64,000 bases of DNA. Source: Ectobius pallidus. Taxonomy: Eukaryota; Arthropoda; Insecta; Blattodea; Ectobiidae. The DNA lies in contig CAXKWD010000007.1 in assembly GCA_964059195.1 (NCBI GenBank), positions 151,859,269 through 151,923,268 on the forward strand, read 5' to 3'. A program made the position numbers and the translations under genes. The first letter of the stretch is position 1, and each line of letters begins with the position of its first letter. Under the pieces are notes generated by a model. It was given only the letters and a program-made list of their open reading frames with translations, ran no database searches and had not been told where the DNA came from. Below, one piece after another: positions 1 through 11,905 of this stretch.

Positions 1-403
1 GTGGGTCCATGTGTATTCACAGTGGATTAATGTGGATGCATGTGAATTCAGTGTGACATAAATTTACCTGAACAATAAAGTCAATATGTAATGCTCGACG
101 CTAAACTGAAATTTTGGCATTAAACTTAACACTAAACAATGATTTGAAATTTAAACACGGTAAAATCAAATTGTAGAGGACCTGTATTTTAAAACCGAGA
201 TTCTCTTCATAAGACACCTAATATCACACGTATTTTGTTAGACATAGGTTCTGTGGAGAGTAGATTTTGTCTTGGCGAATGATTTGGTCCGACCCACCCA
301 CCCTAAATATTACATTTTCTTTTATACCACGATCTAGCGAAAAGTAGTGAGATCATCATCTACTATCAAGGTTTAGACCATAGCTGTTCCTGCTCATTTT
401 ATT
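1..403. other. Unassigned AT-rich DNA
   Basis: No coding, RNA or transposon-end signal was recognised on either strand in this stretch before the first LINE fragment. Confidence 0.5.
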
Positions 404-1015
404 TTAGCTGCATCTTTTAGCTGGTCGTCCTCGACTTCTGTGTCCTTGTGGATTATAATTCAGGATCATATGAGGCAGCCTCTCTTCATTCATTCTGCTG
501 ATATGCTCAAACCATTTATTTCTATATTCTTCAATTTTTGTTACTACGTTGACTATTTGTAATTCTTTGCGGATATCTTCATTCTTTTGCTTATCTAATA
601 GAGTGTATCCTACTACATAACGCAGAAACTTCATTTCTGTTGCCTCTAATCTTCTTGTAGTCCGCCCCCGTGGGCGAGTCGGTAGCACGCCTGCCTTCCA
701 CTCCGGCGGCCCGGGTTCGATGCCCGGCCGGGTGGGGTTTTTATCAGTAGTGAAAGATCCCCTCCCCGGGTTCAGGACTGGGTAGGTTAAGTCTTAGGTT
801 AAGATAATGCACATTGTGCGCGATTCCTTAAAAAAAAAAAAAATAATAATCTTCTTGTGAAACTTTTAGTGAGAGTCCAACATTCTGAACCGAACAGTAA
901 AACAGGTATAGCCGAAACTTTATAAAACTTTAGGAGAGTTTCTCTACGGACTTTCTTTGCTAATGTTCTTCTAATTCTTAAGTAGTAAGATTTCTGCCAT
1001 ATTTTAGTCCTCCAG
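404..1015 (-). pseudogene. LINE reverse-transcriptase tail (family L-A, copy 1), split by a SINE
   Basis: On the minus strand this reads as the C-terminal part of a non-LTR retrotransposon reverse transcriptase, downstream of the catalytic core. The upstream half (about 858-985) contains the motif KFYKVSAIPVLLFGSECWTL and the downstream half contains EMKFLRYVVGYTLLDKQ, followed by an HISRMNEERLP...GRSRGRP-like tail. The halves are separated only by a SINE at 659-846 with a 12-bp target-site duplication, so the reading frame was one piece before that insertion. The catalytic YADD region and the endonuclease are absent, so this is a dead, 5'-truncated copy. The same family lies at 58966-60366. 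The LINE clade (RTE-, Jockey- or CR1-like) cannot be assigned from this tail alone. Confidence 0.8.
659..846 (+). mobile_element. tRNA-derived SINE (family A) with poly(A) tail
   Basis: The head carries an A box (TGGGCGAGTCGG, near 671) and a B box (GGGTTCGATGCCC, near 713), followed by a short body and an A-rich tail ending near 843. The 12-bp duplication TAATCTTCTTGT at 647-658 and 847-858 flanks it exactly. It lies inside the LINE L-A copy. TSD, Pol III boxes and tail together make this secure. Confidence 0.9.
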
Positions 1016-2268
1016 TCATGAAGAAACTCGTGATTGGATGTTAGAGGTGTGACGTCATGCCGCCAGATTAGCTAGAATTGTGGGTAAACATGTCGACAAA
1101 CCTCGCGGGAAATATAATATGGCACATTTTCGAAATGCGAGAATCCAGTATGCCCTACGAAACTAATACCACTGTTCATAACCTAACGAACCTGACCTAG
1201 TCTAACCTAATCTAACCGAACCGCTACTAAAGTAGGATCTACCTGCCACTACTTTGCAATGTGCAAGGACAGTTGGTCATTCTGCTTCGCTCAGAAAAAA
1301 GTACGTGCATTTGTGCATATAGCGTGAACAATTGGACTATGCCCTTAACACTTACTGATGAATTTAAACACACTTATACAGTCAAAATTAAAGACGAACT
1401 ATCAATGTGGTTTTTGCTTGATATCAGGAGCGATTTCATTTATAATTCCTGTTTATTTTACGTCAATTTCCTAAAGGTTATCGTGATTGTTGTATTGGTT
1501 AGAAGGTGGCCTTTGCTCGCCTACTATGTTAATTTCTCTATACACAGCCAAGTACTTTCATTTTCTTCTGTTGCAACGGCCGGCAAGCTTTAATGTATAT
1601 AGATATAATAATTATAATTAATTACTAGAGAAAATATATTTTGCACATTTGAATGTTTTATTCCTTGAAAGTAAAACTGATGCATGTAAGTGAAAAAATT
1701 ATTTCATGGAATTGGGGGGGCTAAGGGATTGAGAAAGTTTCATAGTGCATGTAATTTCTCATTTAAGGGATGTATGTGCAAGCGTACCAACTTTAAAATG
1801 TAGCTAACGAAACATCGATTACTTGATCGCATGGACAATTTGGTGAATATTTTATATGGTTTGGCATTTTAAATTTGTCGTCATGAACTAGACCTATTTT
1901 GTACTAGACTATAATTTACGTGATTTCCAAATGAGTTGAGAAAGTTTAGGTTCATTTTACTTGGTTGCTATGAATTCCCCTATAGCGGGAGATATCTCCG
2001 CTCTTTCAGCGTTTAGCTGAGAATTGGCACCCCCATTAGAGATACATACTGTAGCCATGACCTCTGACGCTTTTTCGCTAGGCCTTGAACTTATTTTAGT
2101 GGACTGACCCGATTGAACTGATTTTGTGTTTAGATTGGATTGATTTTGTACACACCCCAGTCAAATCTTGGCCATGTTCTCCAAATACGTACTAAATTCA
2201 ATATTATCAAGTTGACATAAACTGACATATATACTTGCATTACAAAAGATGGCCATAACAGTTATGAA
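1016..2268. other. Unassigned intergenic DNA
   Basis: No gene was recognised. A 110-codon open frame at 1261-1593 has no family resemblance and looks like chance. A CCTAA-like run near 1181-1222 is listed separately. Confidence 0.4.
1181..1222 (+). repeat. Degenerate CCTAA-like (insect telomere-type) run
   Basis: Several CCTAA or one-mismatch units occur in about 42 bp (ACCTAACGAACCTGACCTAG and onward). TTAGG is the usual insect telomere repeat. The array is short and impure, so it may be a relic or chance. Confidence 0.35.
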
Positions 2269-3047
2269 TAGGGACCGGATTTTTAGGTTTTTAAAAACAC
2301 TGTTTTAGGTTTTCCATTAGGTGAAATAGTTTTTTTTAGGTTTTTTGTCCAAAATATCGTTTTCGGGTAGAATAATTGGTTTAATGAATTTGAATGTGCT
2401 ACGTAGGATTGAGTACATAATACTTGTAAAGTTTAACTTAAAATTGACTTAAAATTGTGAAAAATTGCTTTAAGACATTATACAATTGAAGAAAGAAAGC
2501 ATAAACAATCAAAAGAAGCAGTGAAAATAAGATTGCCTCACATTTCCTGGTTACAGTATATCACTAAATATCTTTCAAGATTCTCAACTGTGAAGTTCTT
2601 CCTGTTATCTCTTAGAATACATTTGAAGGCACAAAATATACTTTCAACATCACATGACGTCAGCAGTGGTAGTTCGTACGAATATTTTAAAAGGAATACG
2701 CCGGTACTCTTACACTTCCTCTCTTGATACTGTCATCCTAGACGACATTGGATTGAACGAAACGCTGGTGCTATTAATTTCAACTCGACAAAAATTGTCT
2801 CTCCGCAAAATATCGATTTATCAACTGACAAACAAAAAAGACAAAAAAAAAGTAGCCTAAATTAGATATTTTAGGTTTTGTATCCCGTTTAGGTACATTT
2901 AGGTTTTTACACCCCATTTAGGTATTTTTAGGTGCCACAGAATTAATGTGGGTGAATCCTTTGGACATGATTCGTAAAAGTGTGTAATCGTTTTTTGTTT
3001 TGGAAGTAAGGAAAATAATAGGTAAAAACCTAAGAATCCGGTCCCTA
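2269..3047. mobile_element. hAT-type non-autonomous element with hATC remnant
   Basis: Terminal inverted repeats read TAGGGACCGGATTTTTAGG at the left and the complement of TAGGGACCGGATTCTTAGG at the right. The flanks GTTATGAA (2261-2268) and GCTATGAA (3048-3055) are an 8-bp duplication with one mismatch, as expected for hAT elements. On the minus strand, about 2520-2665 reads LLTSCDVESIFCAFK...DNRKNFTVENLERYL, the hAT transposase C-terminal dimerisation region. The element is therefore a deletion derivative of a hAT transposon, not a random MITE. Confidence 0.88.
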
Positions 3048-3103
3048 GCTATGAATTTCAGTTACGATCATTGTAAACCACTGTTCATCTCTCTTTACCT
3101 TAG

Positions 3104-3440
3104 TTTTTTTTACGTTTAAGCGACCCACGCCGCCCGGGCCTCACAGGGCCGCGACATGTCGGGCGAGGAATTATCTATGGATCACATACATACATTTTGA
3201 CCAGATAAGGAAATGGAGGGCCTCCCCGGATGAGTGATCAGCCTATTGCCGGGGCCACCTCCGAGACAACACGAACACATATGACACCATTCACACACAC
3301 ACATATCCGGGGACCACGAGGGCCTAAAATTACCCGAAATTTGTCTCACAGGTTAGGAAAAAACCCACCTAGGTAACTTGTCTCGACCAGGATTCGAACC
3401 CGGGCCCGCTGCGTGAGAGGAGCCACAGCGGTGGACAACC
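3104..3440 (-). mobile_element. SINE-like element (family D)
   Basis: Read on the minus strand, a tRNA-like head near 3380-3440 contains a B box (GGGTTCGAATCC) after a degenerate A-box region, followed by a GC-richer body with GGCCCTCGTGG and GGCCCCGGCAATAGG segments. The GC content and promoter box contrast with the AT-rich surroundings. No clean TSD was found. Confidence 0.55.
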
Positions 3441-4643
3441 TCTGTTTATAAAAAAACATTGTTGACAGTCAATTGTTATGTATACTATATATATATATAT
3501 ATATATAGGCTAGGCCATTATATATTTAGTTTATTTTAAACAGAGACATGTATGTGATAAGAATGTATAATATTATGTAACTTATTTTTGTTTGTAAATA
3601 TTTTTATATGCTATAGTTTTGAATGTACAGATTTTTAAAAAATTACTAATATTTAGCCTATATTGGTAGGGTATGGTACGTAGATAGCTGTAGTGTTATT
3701 TAACGTGTAACTGTATGTATAGTGTGTCATTGTATGTATATATGTATGACTGGTATTAATTGCAACACTGCCACCGGGTTGTTGACCTATTTGCAGAGTA
3801 AGAAAATAAATAAAATAATAAAAATAATACCGTATATTTGAAATAACATAAAATATGAAAGTAAGTATAATTATTAGAAAGGAAACTTCAATGTTTGAAG
3901 GATGGAAAACCCAAATATAAAATTTCTAGGGGTGCTCAAGGGACCTAAGCCATTACCATTATTTCGAGTATAGTACTTAGTGACCTCTAAAGAACAAAGA
4001 ATTAACCCTTTGAAATAAAACGCTTGAAGTATTTTGGACGGGACTGTTCTACCGGAGCCCGCGCTTGCAGGGTCGATATGAAGCGCTATCGATTGTGTTT
4101 TGGGAATGCTGAGAGAGAGGGAGAGGTTAGGACTGCATCAGTAGTACCACGAGCCTCGAGGAGGGCACAAGCCTATACTACGCAACTGTGCAGTGAAATC
4201 GTGTGTATATGTGTGTACCAGCTTCCACTCCTGCCATGTCCAACCAATAGGTACGGTCACAAGTGTCAAATTACCGCGAATTCTCACTGATTGAAATAGC
4301 GGTCTTAGGGACCTTAGAAGTAGAGGTAGACATCGTGCACCTCCTCTGTTTTTGTTGTGATTTGCACTGCCTTTTTCTTTGATTAGAGAAGTTAATATAT
4401 TTTTTAAAACATTGTTAATATGATATAAAGTTAGCAAATTTTCAAGGTCTGAATTAGAATTAGGCTATATGTATATATTTTTTAAATTTCATAATTACAT
4501 AAATGCATAAGTAAAACCTAGGTTGATCCTGAAACCCTGAAAGAGCAGAAGCTCGTAGTCAGGGTAGATCCAATGTTACATTTATATATGCCTATGTTTT
4601 TTGTAGAGTTAAAACTACAAGTAGGCCTAATGTTAATTATAAC
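3441..4643. other. Unassigned AT-rich DNA with a (TA)n tract
   Basis: A (TA)n run lies at about 3486-3507. The end near 3800-3830 has an AATAAA-rich simple-repeat tail that may be an old retroposon 3' end. No gene was recognised; opposed open frames at 4024-4437 lack any family resemblance. Confidence 0.4.
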
Positions 4644-5342
4644 TAGGGCAAGGCATTTAATGACCATAAAATAGTAAAAAATGCATTTATGACCTACAAA
4701 TAGTTAAAAGAACTACCCAAAATTTTAAAAAAGGTACCAATAAATTTATCATTATTACATACCGAGGTATAATTAGTTTTTTTTTTAAAGTAACGAATTC
4801 CTGAAAAAAAAATTAATGGATGACAGCGCGTTATATATGAATTTACAATATAAAACACACTTATTTTGTCACTAAAGAAGTAAGTGAATTTGTACTACTT
4901 GGACACCCTTCGCGAAAAAGAAATCCTTTCCGAACTGGCATGCCCATCAAATTGCCCCTAGCAAATATGTGCCATTTAAAAAGAAAGTATATATATATAT
5001 ATATATATACATATATATAAACTGCTGTGGTGTTTACATTAAACCTGAATTAAAACGAATATTTGGAGATTCTCAAATAAAAACGATTGTCTCTTGTCTG
5101 AAAGTAACGATTTGTATATGGAAAAACTCCTCTCTACCTCCACTAAAACATGACCTAAAAATGCCGAAAATGACCTAAAAGTTGCCAAAAACGACCTATC
5201 TCTTGAAAATGACGAAAAGTTTTAAAAAAAGCAAAAATTCAAAAACATTTGACCTTATTTAATCAATTATTTCGTTATACACATTTATATATACTCGAGC
5301 TTCATTTAAAATAGATGCAAAATCATCAAATGCCTTGCCCTA
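4644..5342. mobile_element. hAT-type element with hATC remnant (family b)
   Basis: The inverted termini are TAGGGCAAGGCATTTAATGA and the complement of TAGGGCAAGGCATTTGATGA. The 8-bp flanks ATTATAAC (4636-4643) and ATTATAAT (5343-5350) differ at one position. Minus-strand 5040-5150 encodes VEVERSFSIYKSLLSDKRQS then FLFENL, the conserved hAT C-terminal dimerisation motif. A (TA)n tract lies at about 4988-5010. A related, right-truncated copy is at 14227-14876. Confidence 0.88.
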
Positions 5343-6589
5343 ATTATAATAATTAAAAATAAACGCTAATATAAATCATGATACTAGTGCCAGAATTCGG
5401 ATCATATATAGTGGCAAAAATTAATTTAAATATAATATAATAATATACAATAATATATTATAATATAATATAATTAAATATAATAGGTTAGGTTTGAATT
5501 GGGGGCGTTAATAGAGTTATAAATGTCACTACATATTTAATTTGCTAAGATTAGAGGTTCTAAAATACTATAAGAAGTAACAAATTAAGTTATTATTTTG
5601 ATAGAGGATACCATTAGAGGTAACATAATTTACAAGTGACAGATAATTTGTCAATGTTCTGTTCATAAGAATAAATTATTTTAATTAGAGATATTTACAT
5701 TCTTTTAGGCCTTCATTGTTTTGTGTTTACGTTAGACGTAAATTAACTTCCCTGTTTTAATTATAAGAGGCAGTATTTTTATAGTGTTAGGTTACTACGC
5801 TACTAAGTGTGCTGAAATTATTATCAAATGTTGTATTTTTGTAATATGTATACTTTAACTAGTGAAGTCGAAAAGAAAGCCTTATGGCCTTAACTTTGCC
5901 AAATATTTATTTATTTAATTTATATGAAGTTTATAGAACGCTAGTCCATCTATTTTTTAAAGTTTATCTTTTGTACATTTTCGTATATTTAATCTGAATC
6001 CTCTCGGATCAATATTCATCATAACAAGATCTCCCTGACAAGTGACAATACTGTTCTTTCTTGGTTATAACAATTTTAAAAGGAGTCACCCGTTTTCGTG
6101 AAGAGATGGTGTAGCTAAGCACCTGCAGTGTTTACATGGAGTGGTTTATTTTTATTTTAGGGTTTGGAAATAACACAAGCGTGAAGTAAATCTCCGACGA
6201 AAAGAGGTTTCGTAAATGTTGCTCGCTCGGTTTTGTCTAGGATCTGTGAAAAAAACAAACAGATCTGGTTTAAGTTCATCGAGATTTTGAAACTTCTCTT
6301 TATTAAAACTAGAGTATCTTCGGGGGGGGGGGGGGGGAGGACACATAATATTCAACGTAGAACCTAGGCTTGGGACTGGAGAAGTACTGATAATCTAATA
6401 TTCATCCGCATTACCAAACACTTTTACTGAAACTTATTACTTTCTGTATCTGCACCAAGGAAATGTACTATAGGCAGAGCAAATACTGTGTTCAATCCTG
6501 AAATTCGATTTCGCGTTTTCAGCATTAATACCACGTTTTGAGGTCTCATGAATCTAAAAATTCAATTTTCAGAAACTATTTATTCTTGT
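5343..6589. other. Unassigned AT-rich DNA with a G16 run
   Basis: This contains an AT-only palindromic patch near 5430-5490 and an uninterrupted run of about 16 G at 6322-6337. The minus-strand frame rich in proline over that run is an artefact of the homopolymer. No gene was recognised. Confidence 0.4.
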
Positions 6590-6668
6590 TAACTAACACA
6601 TATCTTTCCTCGATCCGTATGCACCGCTTACGGCACTTGTATCGCAATGTACTATATCCTGACCTCCA
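6590..6668 (-). repeat. Fragment of repeat family Q (copy 3)
   Basis: The segment with TCCTCGATCCGTATGCACCG and CTTACGGCACTTGTATCGCA matches, in reverse, the end of the Q element at 20676 and the end at 55013. Only one end is present. Confidence 0.6.
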
Positions 6669-7129
6669 TTCTCGCTGCAACTCACAAATTAAACACGAAT
6701 TGTACGCTTGCTATCCTAATCGAACCGTTTTTATTTTGCATAGAAAGTCATATTTTGGTCAATTTCATTGCCTTGGTCATATTTCGGTCATATTTGTAAT
6801 TGAACGTCATATTTCAGTTTTAAATTTGGTAAAAGAGCACATTTAAAAATTTGAAATTTATTTATTTAATTAATTTAATGTTCATGCCAAATTAATAGTA
6901 TCTTAAATTTTAAAATTAATGCAATTGATCATACGAGTATTTTATGGGGACAGGTATGGTCTACAAAATATTACGAGTAGGCCTATTTGGAGCTGATAAC
7001 GCGAGCAAACAGGAGCAAATCCTGTAAAAATAGAAGTTCATTATAAGTAAAATTAGATCACCAAAATTGTTAAAAAGTGATTATCCGACTGAATTCATGT
7101 GATGTAAGAATTTAGTTTCTTTAAAAGTT

Positions 7130-7272
7130 TTAAATGGGAACATTTATTTTTTTTAAATATATTATTTTACTGGGTCATATTTACGATATTTGGGTCATAT
7201 TTGGTCATTTTTTAAGGTAATATTTCTAGTCATATTTTCAAATTTTTTAGGTCATAAACATCCGAACCCTAA
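7130..7272. mobile_element. Right end of a hAT-like element
   Basis: The sequence ends in GGTCATAAACATCCGAACCC TA, the same terminal design (TAGGG..CGGAT..) as the other hAT elements here, preceded by repeated GGTCATATTT words. No matching left terminus or TSD was found, so it is a one-ended relic. Confidence 0.45.
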
Positions 7273-7851
7273 TGATTAGTATAGAAGCTGCTGCTGTATA
7301 GAGACAGATATTCAGTTGTTTCACTTTCATTGCTGTTTTGTTTAATTTTATCTTTACTTTATAACAAGGCAGTTCGTTAGGCATTTGAATGTATTCTATA
7401 TAGTGATAATAACTAGTAAATTATCGCTTCGTCATTACGTTTGAATAGTAGGCCTAATTATGGTCATTGTGTATAATGTAGCTATTTCTATCCTACGCCA
7501 CACATGGTGCTGTTTAGATAGATGTGTTCTTTAACTACTGTTCTGAGGGGTTAGAGCACGTATTCTGGTGGGACAAGACCACCTGTTACCTTAAAAAGAA
7601 TGCTGGGAATTTTTTAATTGGTCTAAATCCCTTTTGCACCGCTCTTGATAAAACTAGAGGGCTTAAAGAGAAGAGTTGATTGTTTTTGGTACGTAATAGT
7701 TGTGTAGGTCTATATATGTCGAAGTTTATGCGGTCTAAAGAAGTTAGGTCCACTCTGGAACTTAATCCACCCGAAATAAAGTTTACTGATAAAATTCCTA
7801 CATAGGCTAATAATGGCTAATGATAGCATAGTCCACCACTATTGCGTAGGG
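7273..7851. other. Unassigned DNA
   Basis: No coding, repeat-end or RNA signal was recognised. Confidence 0.4.
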
Positions 7852-8100
7852 CAGCGTTTCTAAACTTTTTTAAACCCGAGGACCTCTAAAATGTCTAAAA
7901 AAAATAATTTACGGACCCCTAATTTTACATCCCATTTTTAAAAGAAGGCCTATATTCTTAATATTTGGGGTATTAATTATGGGTCATTATAACGAAATAT
8001 GTGAAAAATTTTACTTCTTTACTTTCCACTTGCTTTATGATATGTTTTAATTATGCCTGAGGACCATCTGCACCATCGGACCATAGGTTGAGAAACGCTG
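7852..8100. mobile_element. Short hAT MITE with a perfect TSD
   Basis: The termini CAGCGTTTCTAAAC and the complement of CAGCGTTTCTCAACC enclose 249 bp. The 8-bp target duplication GCGTAGGG is perfect at 7844-7851 and 8101-8108. CAG-start termini and 8-bp duplications are diagnostic for hAT. Confidence 0.93.
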
Positions 8101-8123
8101 GCGTAGGGGATAAGAACAGTGAT

Positions 8124-8157
8124 ATTATTGTCATTATTGTTATTATTGTTATTATTC

Positions 8158-8190
<33 letters not shown>

Positions 8191-8192
8191 TG
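8124..8192. repeat. ATT/AAT microsatellite
   Basis: Interrupted (ATT)n passes into (AAT)n, giving a partly self-complementary tract. A second short (GAT/AAT) patch lies at about 8567-8610. Confidence 0.85.
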
Positions 8193-8653
8193 TGAAATAA
8201 CAATAGGATACGTCGAAATATTAAAAATCACAAATTAAATACTATAGAAGTCAACACTAGAAAACTCTTTAGCATCATACGTAGGATTATTGAACAGTCA
8301 GGCTTTCAATTTAAATAGTCTTCAATAGTTTTCCATAGTTATATTACGATTAGACCTCGGAATTTTATGTATGAAAAATTGACATTTTAGTCACCTAAAA
8401 TAGATTACAACATTTTGTAAATAGGCACCATTCTTTAATTTTGGCAAGAATTTTTAATTTCTGGTATCTAAAATGATTAGTTATGCATAAAAGTAAGTTT
8501 ACTTTTTTTTATGGGCATTACTATAAGCATCGCATGTTATTTGTTAATTGTTATTTGTTAATAGTGATGATGAAGATGATGATAATAATAGTAATAATAA
8601 TACTCTTATTAAATTTTGTACTACAATTTTACATTTCTTAAATTTTTTTGGGT

Positions 8654-8875
8654 GAGGTAGATCATTAAGGGCAGTCAGTCATAGGAGAGAGGTTCCATCT
8701 GACGCTGTGAAGTGAACTCTGGCTTAGCTCAGTTGGTAGATCAATGGTACGGATAGCCAAAGGTCCTGGGTTCAAATCTCAGTGTCAGAGGAATTTTTCT
8801 CCTATAATATTCTCGTGTAACGTCCAACAGAGACAATCTGTGGTTCATGAATGCTTATATAGCCATCAAAAAGTT
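8654..8875 (+). mobile_element. tRNA-derived SINE (family C, copy 1)
   Basis: A tRNA-like head at about 8719-8791 contains TTAGCTCAGTTGGTAGA (A box) and GGGTTCAAATCTC (B box), then a conserved tail with CCAACAGAGACAAT and TGTGGTTCATGAATGC. It matches copies at 33321-33636 and 46588-46950. This copy lacks the inverted 5' extension seen in the other two. Confidence 0.82.
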
Positions 8876-10136
8876 CTTGTCTCTACAACTTTACCATGCT
8901 AAGTCTTTATTAATCTATATTCAGTAGAATGCCATATAAATTGAAATACTTCAGGATAAAGTCACTTATGTACGTAGAGATAGTTGAGCTGTTTTCTGCT
9001 ACAGTGCAGACTACTTTAGACTCAAGCATGCATTGTAATCTGTTGTAATCATGGCGCTTGCAAGCTGTGGCTGAGCTGTAATCGAGTTTATTCCCTCATT
9101 TTACTAGATTACGTCGATTATGTCTGCGTCGATCTCTCGATTCAACCCAGACGTGTTGTTGCTATGCAACGGAGAAACAACTGAATCCGAACAAAAATCC
9201 GTACAAATGGAAAACAAATTCCAGCAGGGCAATCCTGGCTCGTTTCCTCTCGCTATTCATTTTCACATTTCTAATTTCCCCGGAATAATGTACATTTTCC
9301 CAGAAGAGGTGACCTACTTATACTTTATCAACTCATGTCCATATATACCGTCATCGTATTGAAATTAATAGTCATACTGTTGTCAGAATAACCTATGGAG
9401 AAATGTACGATTTGTTCCAAACAAATTGTTCACAAAATGTCGCCTCTTCGATCTCATCAGGGGAAAATACAAGAAAACCCGCAACTACAAATTCTTAATA
9501 AGAAGAAAATGTACAAAAACGTCATAGTATTTACAAACGACATTGACGTTTATAGTAAAATTAAAAAATTGTACCTTCATGTATAAATCACTGTCATTAA
9601 TATTGTTTAAATATTTCTATATTCATAACTTATTATTTTATGTACATGTACAGTCGCAATTAGACTCTCACGAGTTAAAGCGACTAAAAATAAATCATAA
9701 TATTAAAAAAGGAGCATGAATTCCTCCACATACGAAATTACCAAAAAGATTTTCTTGATTACTAAGCACAAGCGAACTGAAATTATTTTCCTTTTAAAAT
9801 TCACGATTCAAAATAACATAAAACGTCGTACGATGCTCGACCTCTATAAGAACTTAACAGGTTTACACGAATAAGAAAACTCGCTAGCGCTCACTTTGAT
9901 AACTTCATGATTCCCTGTTAAGTTCTATATAACAGTCTTACCTCGTAAGTAACCATAACATTAATTGTTCAACACCAGGAAATCCATTCATCAAATGTAA
10001 CTAAAAATGTCTAACCATAATAAATTCGTCTTCTCTATAATGTTAATTTTATCCTTCTATAACGTTATAAACAAATGAACCAAACAAAGTGGACTAACAA
10101 ACCGGAAGCGATCAACAACTGGATGTGTACTGTTGT
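8876..10136. other. Unassigned intergenic DNA
   Basis: No gene or repeat end was recognised. Open frames at 9120-9362 and 9395-9586 have no recognisable family and AT-driven composition. Confidence 0.4.
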
Positions 10137-10285
10137 TATAACTTCCTCTGCCCGTAATATAGGTAGAGGAAGTATTGTTTTCGACCCCCAAATTCGAAGT
10201 TAAGTTTTGAGCATAAATACTAAGAGGCTAAATTTTATTTGGGCAGGGGAAGTTATGTGAATTTCACATAAGATTTTCTTTGATC
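10137..10285 (-). mobile_element. Short deletion derivative of repeat N
   Basis: Ends ACTTCCTCTGCCCG and TGGGCAGGGGAAGT face each other, and the right end adds a TATGTGAATTTCACATA dyad. The same two ends occur, inverted and about 800 bp apart, at 60806-61628, so this is an internally deleted copy of that element. Confidence 0.65.
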
Positions 10286-10342
10286 TTCAATGAATGCTTC
10301 CCTTTTACAAAATAACAATCTATCTCTGAGTTAATTCTGGCC

Positions 10343-10460
10343 AAGAAGGTGGTCAGCTGAACGGGATTAATGCACCCCGAGCGTATTTGATCGCGGTTTG
10401 TGTTCCCGGAAATCTTGGTTAGTGAGTTTTCGAGCAAGATGGTGAATACGGCCACAGGTT
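10343..10460 (+). repeat. GC-richer module shared with the zinc-finger upstream region
   Basis: By eye it aligns with 21621-21757. Shared blocks include AAGCTGACGGGA-like, GCGTATTTTGAACGCGG-like, CCGGAA, ATGGTG and ACGGCC segments in the same order. Its function is unknown; it could be a duplicated promoter or leader, or a repeat fragment. Confidence 0.55.
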
Positions 10461-10487
10461 GTAGTAACTAACATCAATATTATATTT

Positions 10488-10927
10488 TTGAAGTGAAACT
10501 TCTTTAGCCGCGCTAGGAGTAAATGGAGAGCTAACCCATCTTGCGTTACGAACAAAAAAAGTCACGAAATTGTTATACACAAAATCGGAATCGGGGGAAA
10601 GGTATCAGGCATTGAGTGGGGGGCTATTACTGCTTCGAGCTAGTGGCGTGGTGAGCCCTTCACCATTATAAAAAATAAAAAAACTTAAAAAATAAAAAAA
10701 AATCAGAATTAAAAACATCAAAAAATCAAAAATAAAAATAAAAAATCCAAAATTAAAAAATCTAAAATCTAAAATTAAAAATCGAAAATTAAAAAATCCG
10801 AAACATAAAAAAATCAAAAATCCAAAATTTTAAAAATCCAAAATAAAAAAATAAAAAATTGAAAAAATCCAAAAATTAAAACAAGTTTCACTTCTGTCGC
10901 GTGGCGTTCCACGCACACTTTTTTTTT
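10488..10927. mobile_element. A-rich repeat K, copy 1
   Basis: Begins TTGAAGTGAAACTTCTTTAG and ends near AACAAGTTTCACTTCTGTCG, so a core GAAGTGAAACTT is inverted at the two ends. The middle is a long variable AAAATCCAAAATT-type low-complexity tract. A hairpin GCGTGG-cgtt-CCACGC precedes the terminal T-run. A second copy is at 42391-42987. The hydrophobic minus-strand frame across it is not a gene. Confidence 0.65.
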
Positions 10928-11369
10928 ACAAGGAAACTAAACCGAAAGTAATCGAATAAAGGAGAGAGTTTTGTGGCCTCATAAAATTGGCAGTTGAGGG
11001 AGACAAAGGACATTTCATCAGCATGGAGAGATACCTAAGCTGGGTTGCGTTGTGCAAGCGGGACGAACTTCAGCAAGTCCTACGTAGATCCTTCTCATTA
11101 TGGGGGCTTACTGTTCCATTTGTTTAGACTATATTGCGAGATATATACGAAGCGCTTTCCTCATCGAGATACTTCTGTGGTTAAGAACCCCAAGGAGGGG
11201 TGAAATTCATCTTCATTTTGTGAATCTACAGTAGTAGTTCTGAAGTTGCTGTAAATTTCCTCTCATTTCCGCTTTGTCTGTTGCATGGAAAAAGAAATTG
11301 CTTTAGTTTCCTCTTAATTAATCACTTAACAACTTAAGTGTGCACAGTTTCCCAAGAAATAACGGTAGA
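10928..11369. other. Unassigned DNA
   Basis: Nothing was recognised between repeat K and MITE P. Confidence 0.4.
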
Positions 11370-11905
11370 TTGCTTATATTAATTAATGTGTTTTTTTTAT
11401 TTGTGTATAGTGGGGACATAGACAAGCAACTTTTACTACGAGATTTTTGCTCTGTGGATTCAATTTTTCCTGTTACAGCATAAAATCTCCCAGGGTTTGG
11501 CCGCCAATGACTTCTAACATTTGAAAAGAAAATGTAAAACAAAGGAACTTCGTTGTTAACATTGGAGTTATGAAAAAAAAAAACTATTGCATTGGCGGCC
11601 AGTCATGTGATTAATCTGTAAATTGTGCAGATTATGGAACACTAAATTAGGATAGGCCTATTGCTGTTGATGAATGATTAAGCATCAAGTTTTTGTCGAT
11701 CACCAAGTAGGCATGAAGTCAATTTAGTGAAAATTTTAACCCTATTTCACTTCATTATTGACTTATGAGCACTAAATTGTAATGAATTTAATGCCCTGTA
11801 GCATACACATTTTACGCCATAGAGCAAAAGTCTCCTAACACAAGATGCTTTTCTATGTCCCCTCTATACACAGGTAAAATATTTCGGCGTTATTAACAAG
11901 TCATT
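11370..11905 (-). mobile_element. MITE family P, copy 3 (degenerate)
   Basis: Internal blocks such as GGGGACATAGACAAGCAACT, TTTTTGCTCTGTGGATTCAA and GGCGGCCAGTCATGTGATTA match P1 (14877-15413) in reverse orientation. The termini are eroded and no TSD was readable. It preserves the site corresponding to the Helitron insertion in copy P2, here uninterrupted near 11697-11712. Confidence 0.75.

Noticed and set aside
6152..6355. Proline-rich small protein
   Set aside because: The prolines come from a 16-G homopolymer on the other strand.
6156..7272. Complete hAT element with a left end at 6156 (TAGGGTTTGG)
   Set aside because: The proposed left end matches the right terminus for only about ten bases and the 8-bp flanks do not agree.
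8019..8231. Asn/Ile-repeat frame
   Set aside because: Microsatellite translation (AAT/ATT).
10605..10817. Hydrophobic minus-strand open frame (Phe/Leu/Ile repeats)
   Set aside because: It is the translation of the A-rich low-complexity core of repeat K. The second K copy gives a different frame.
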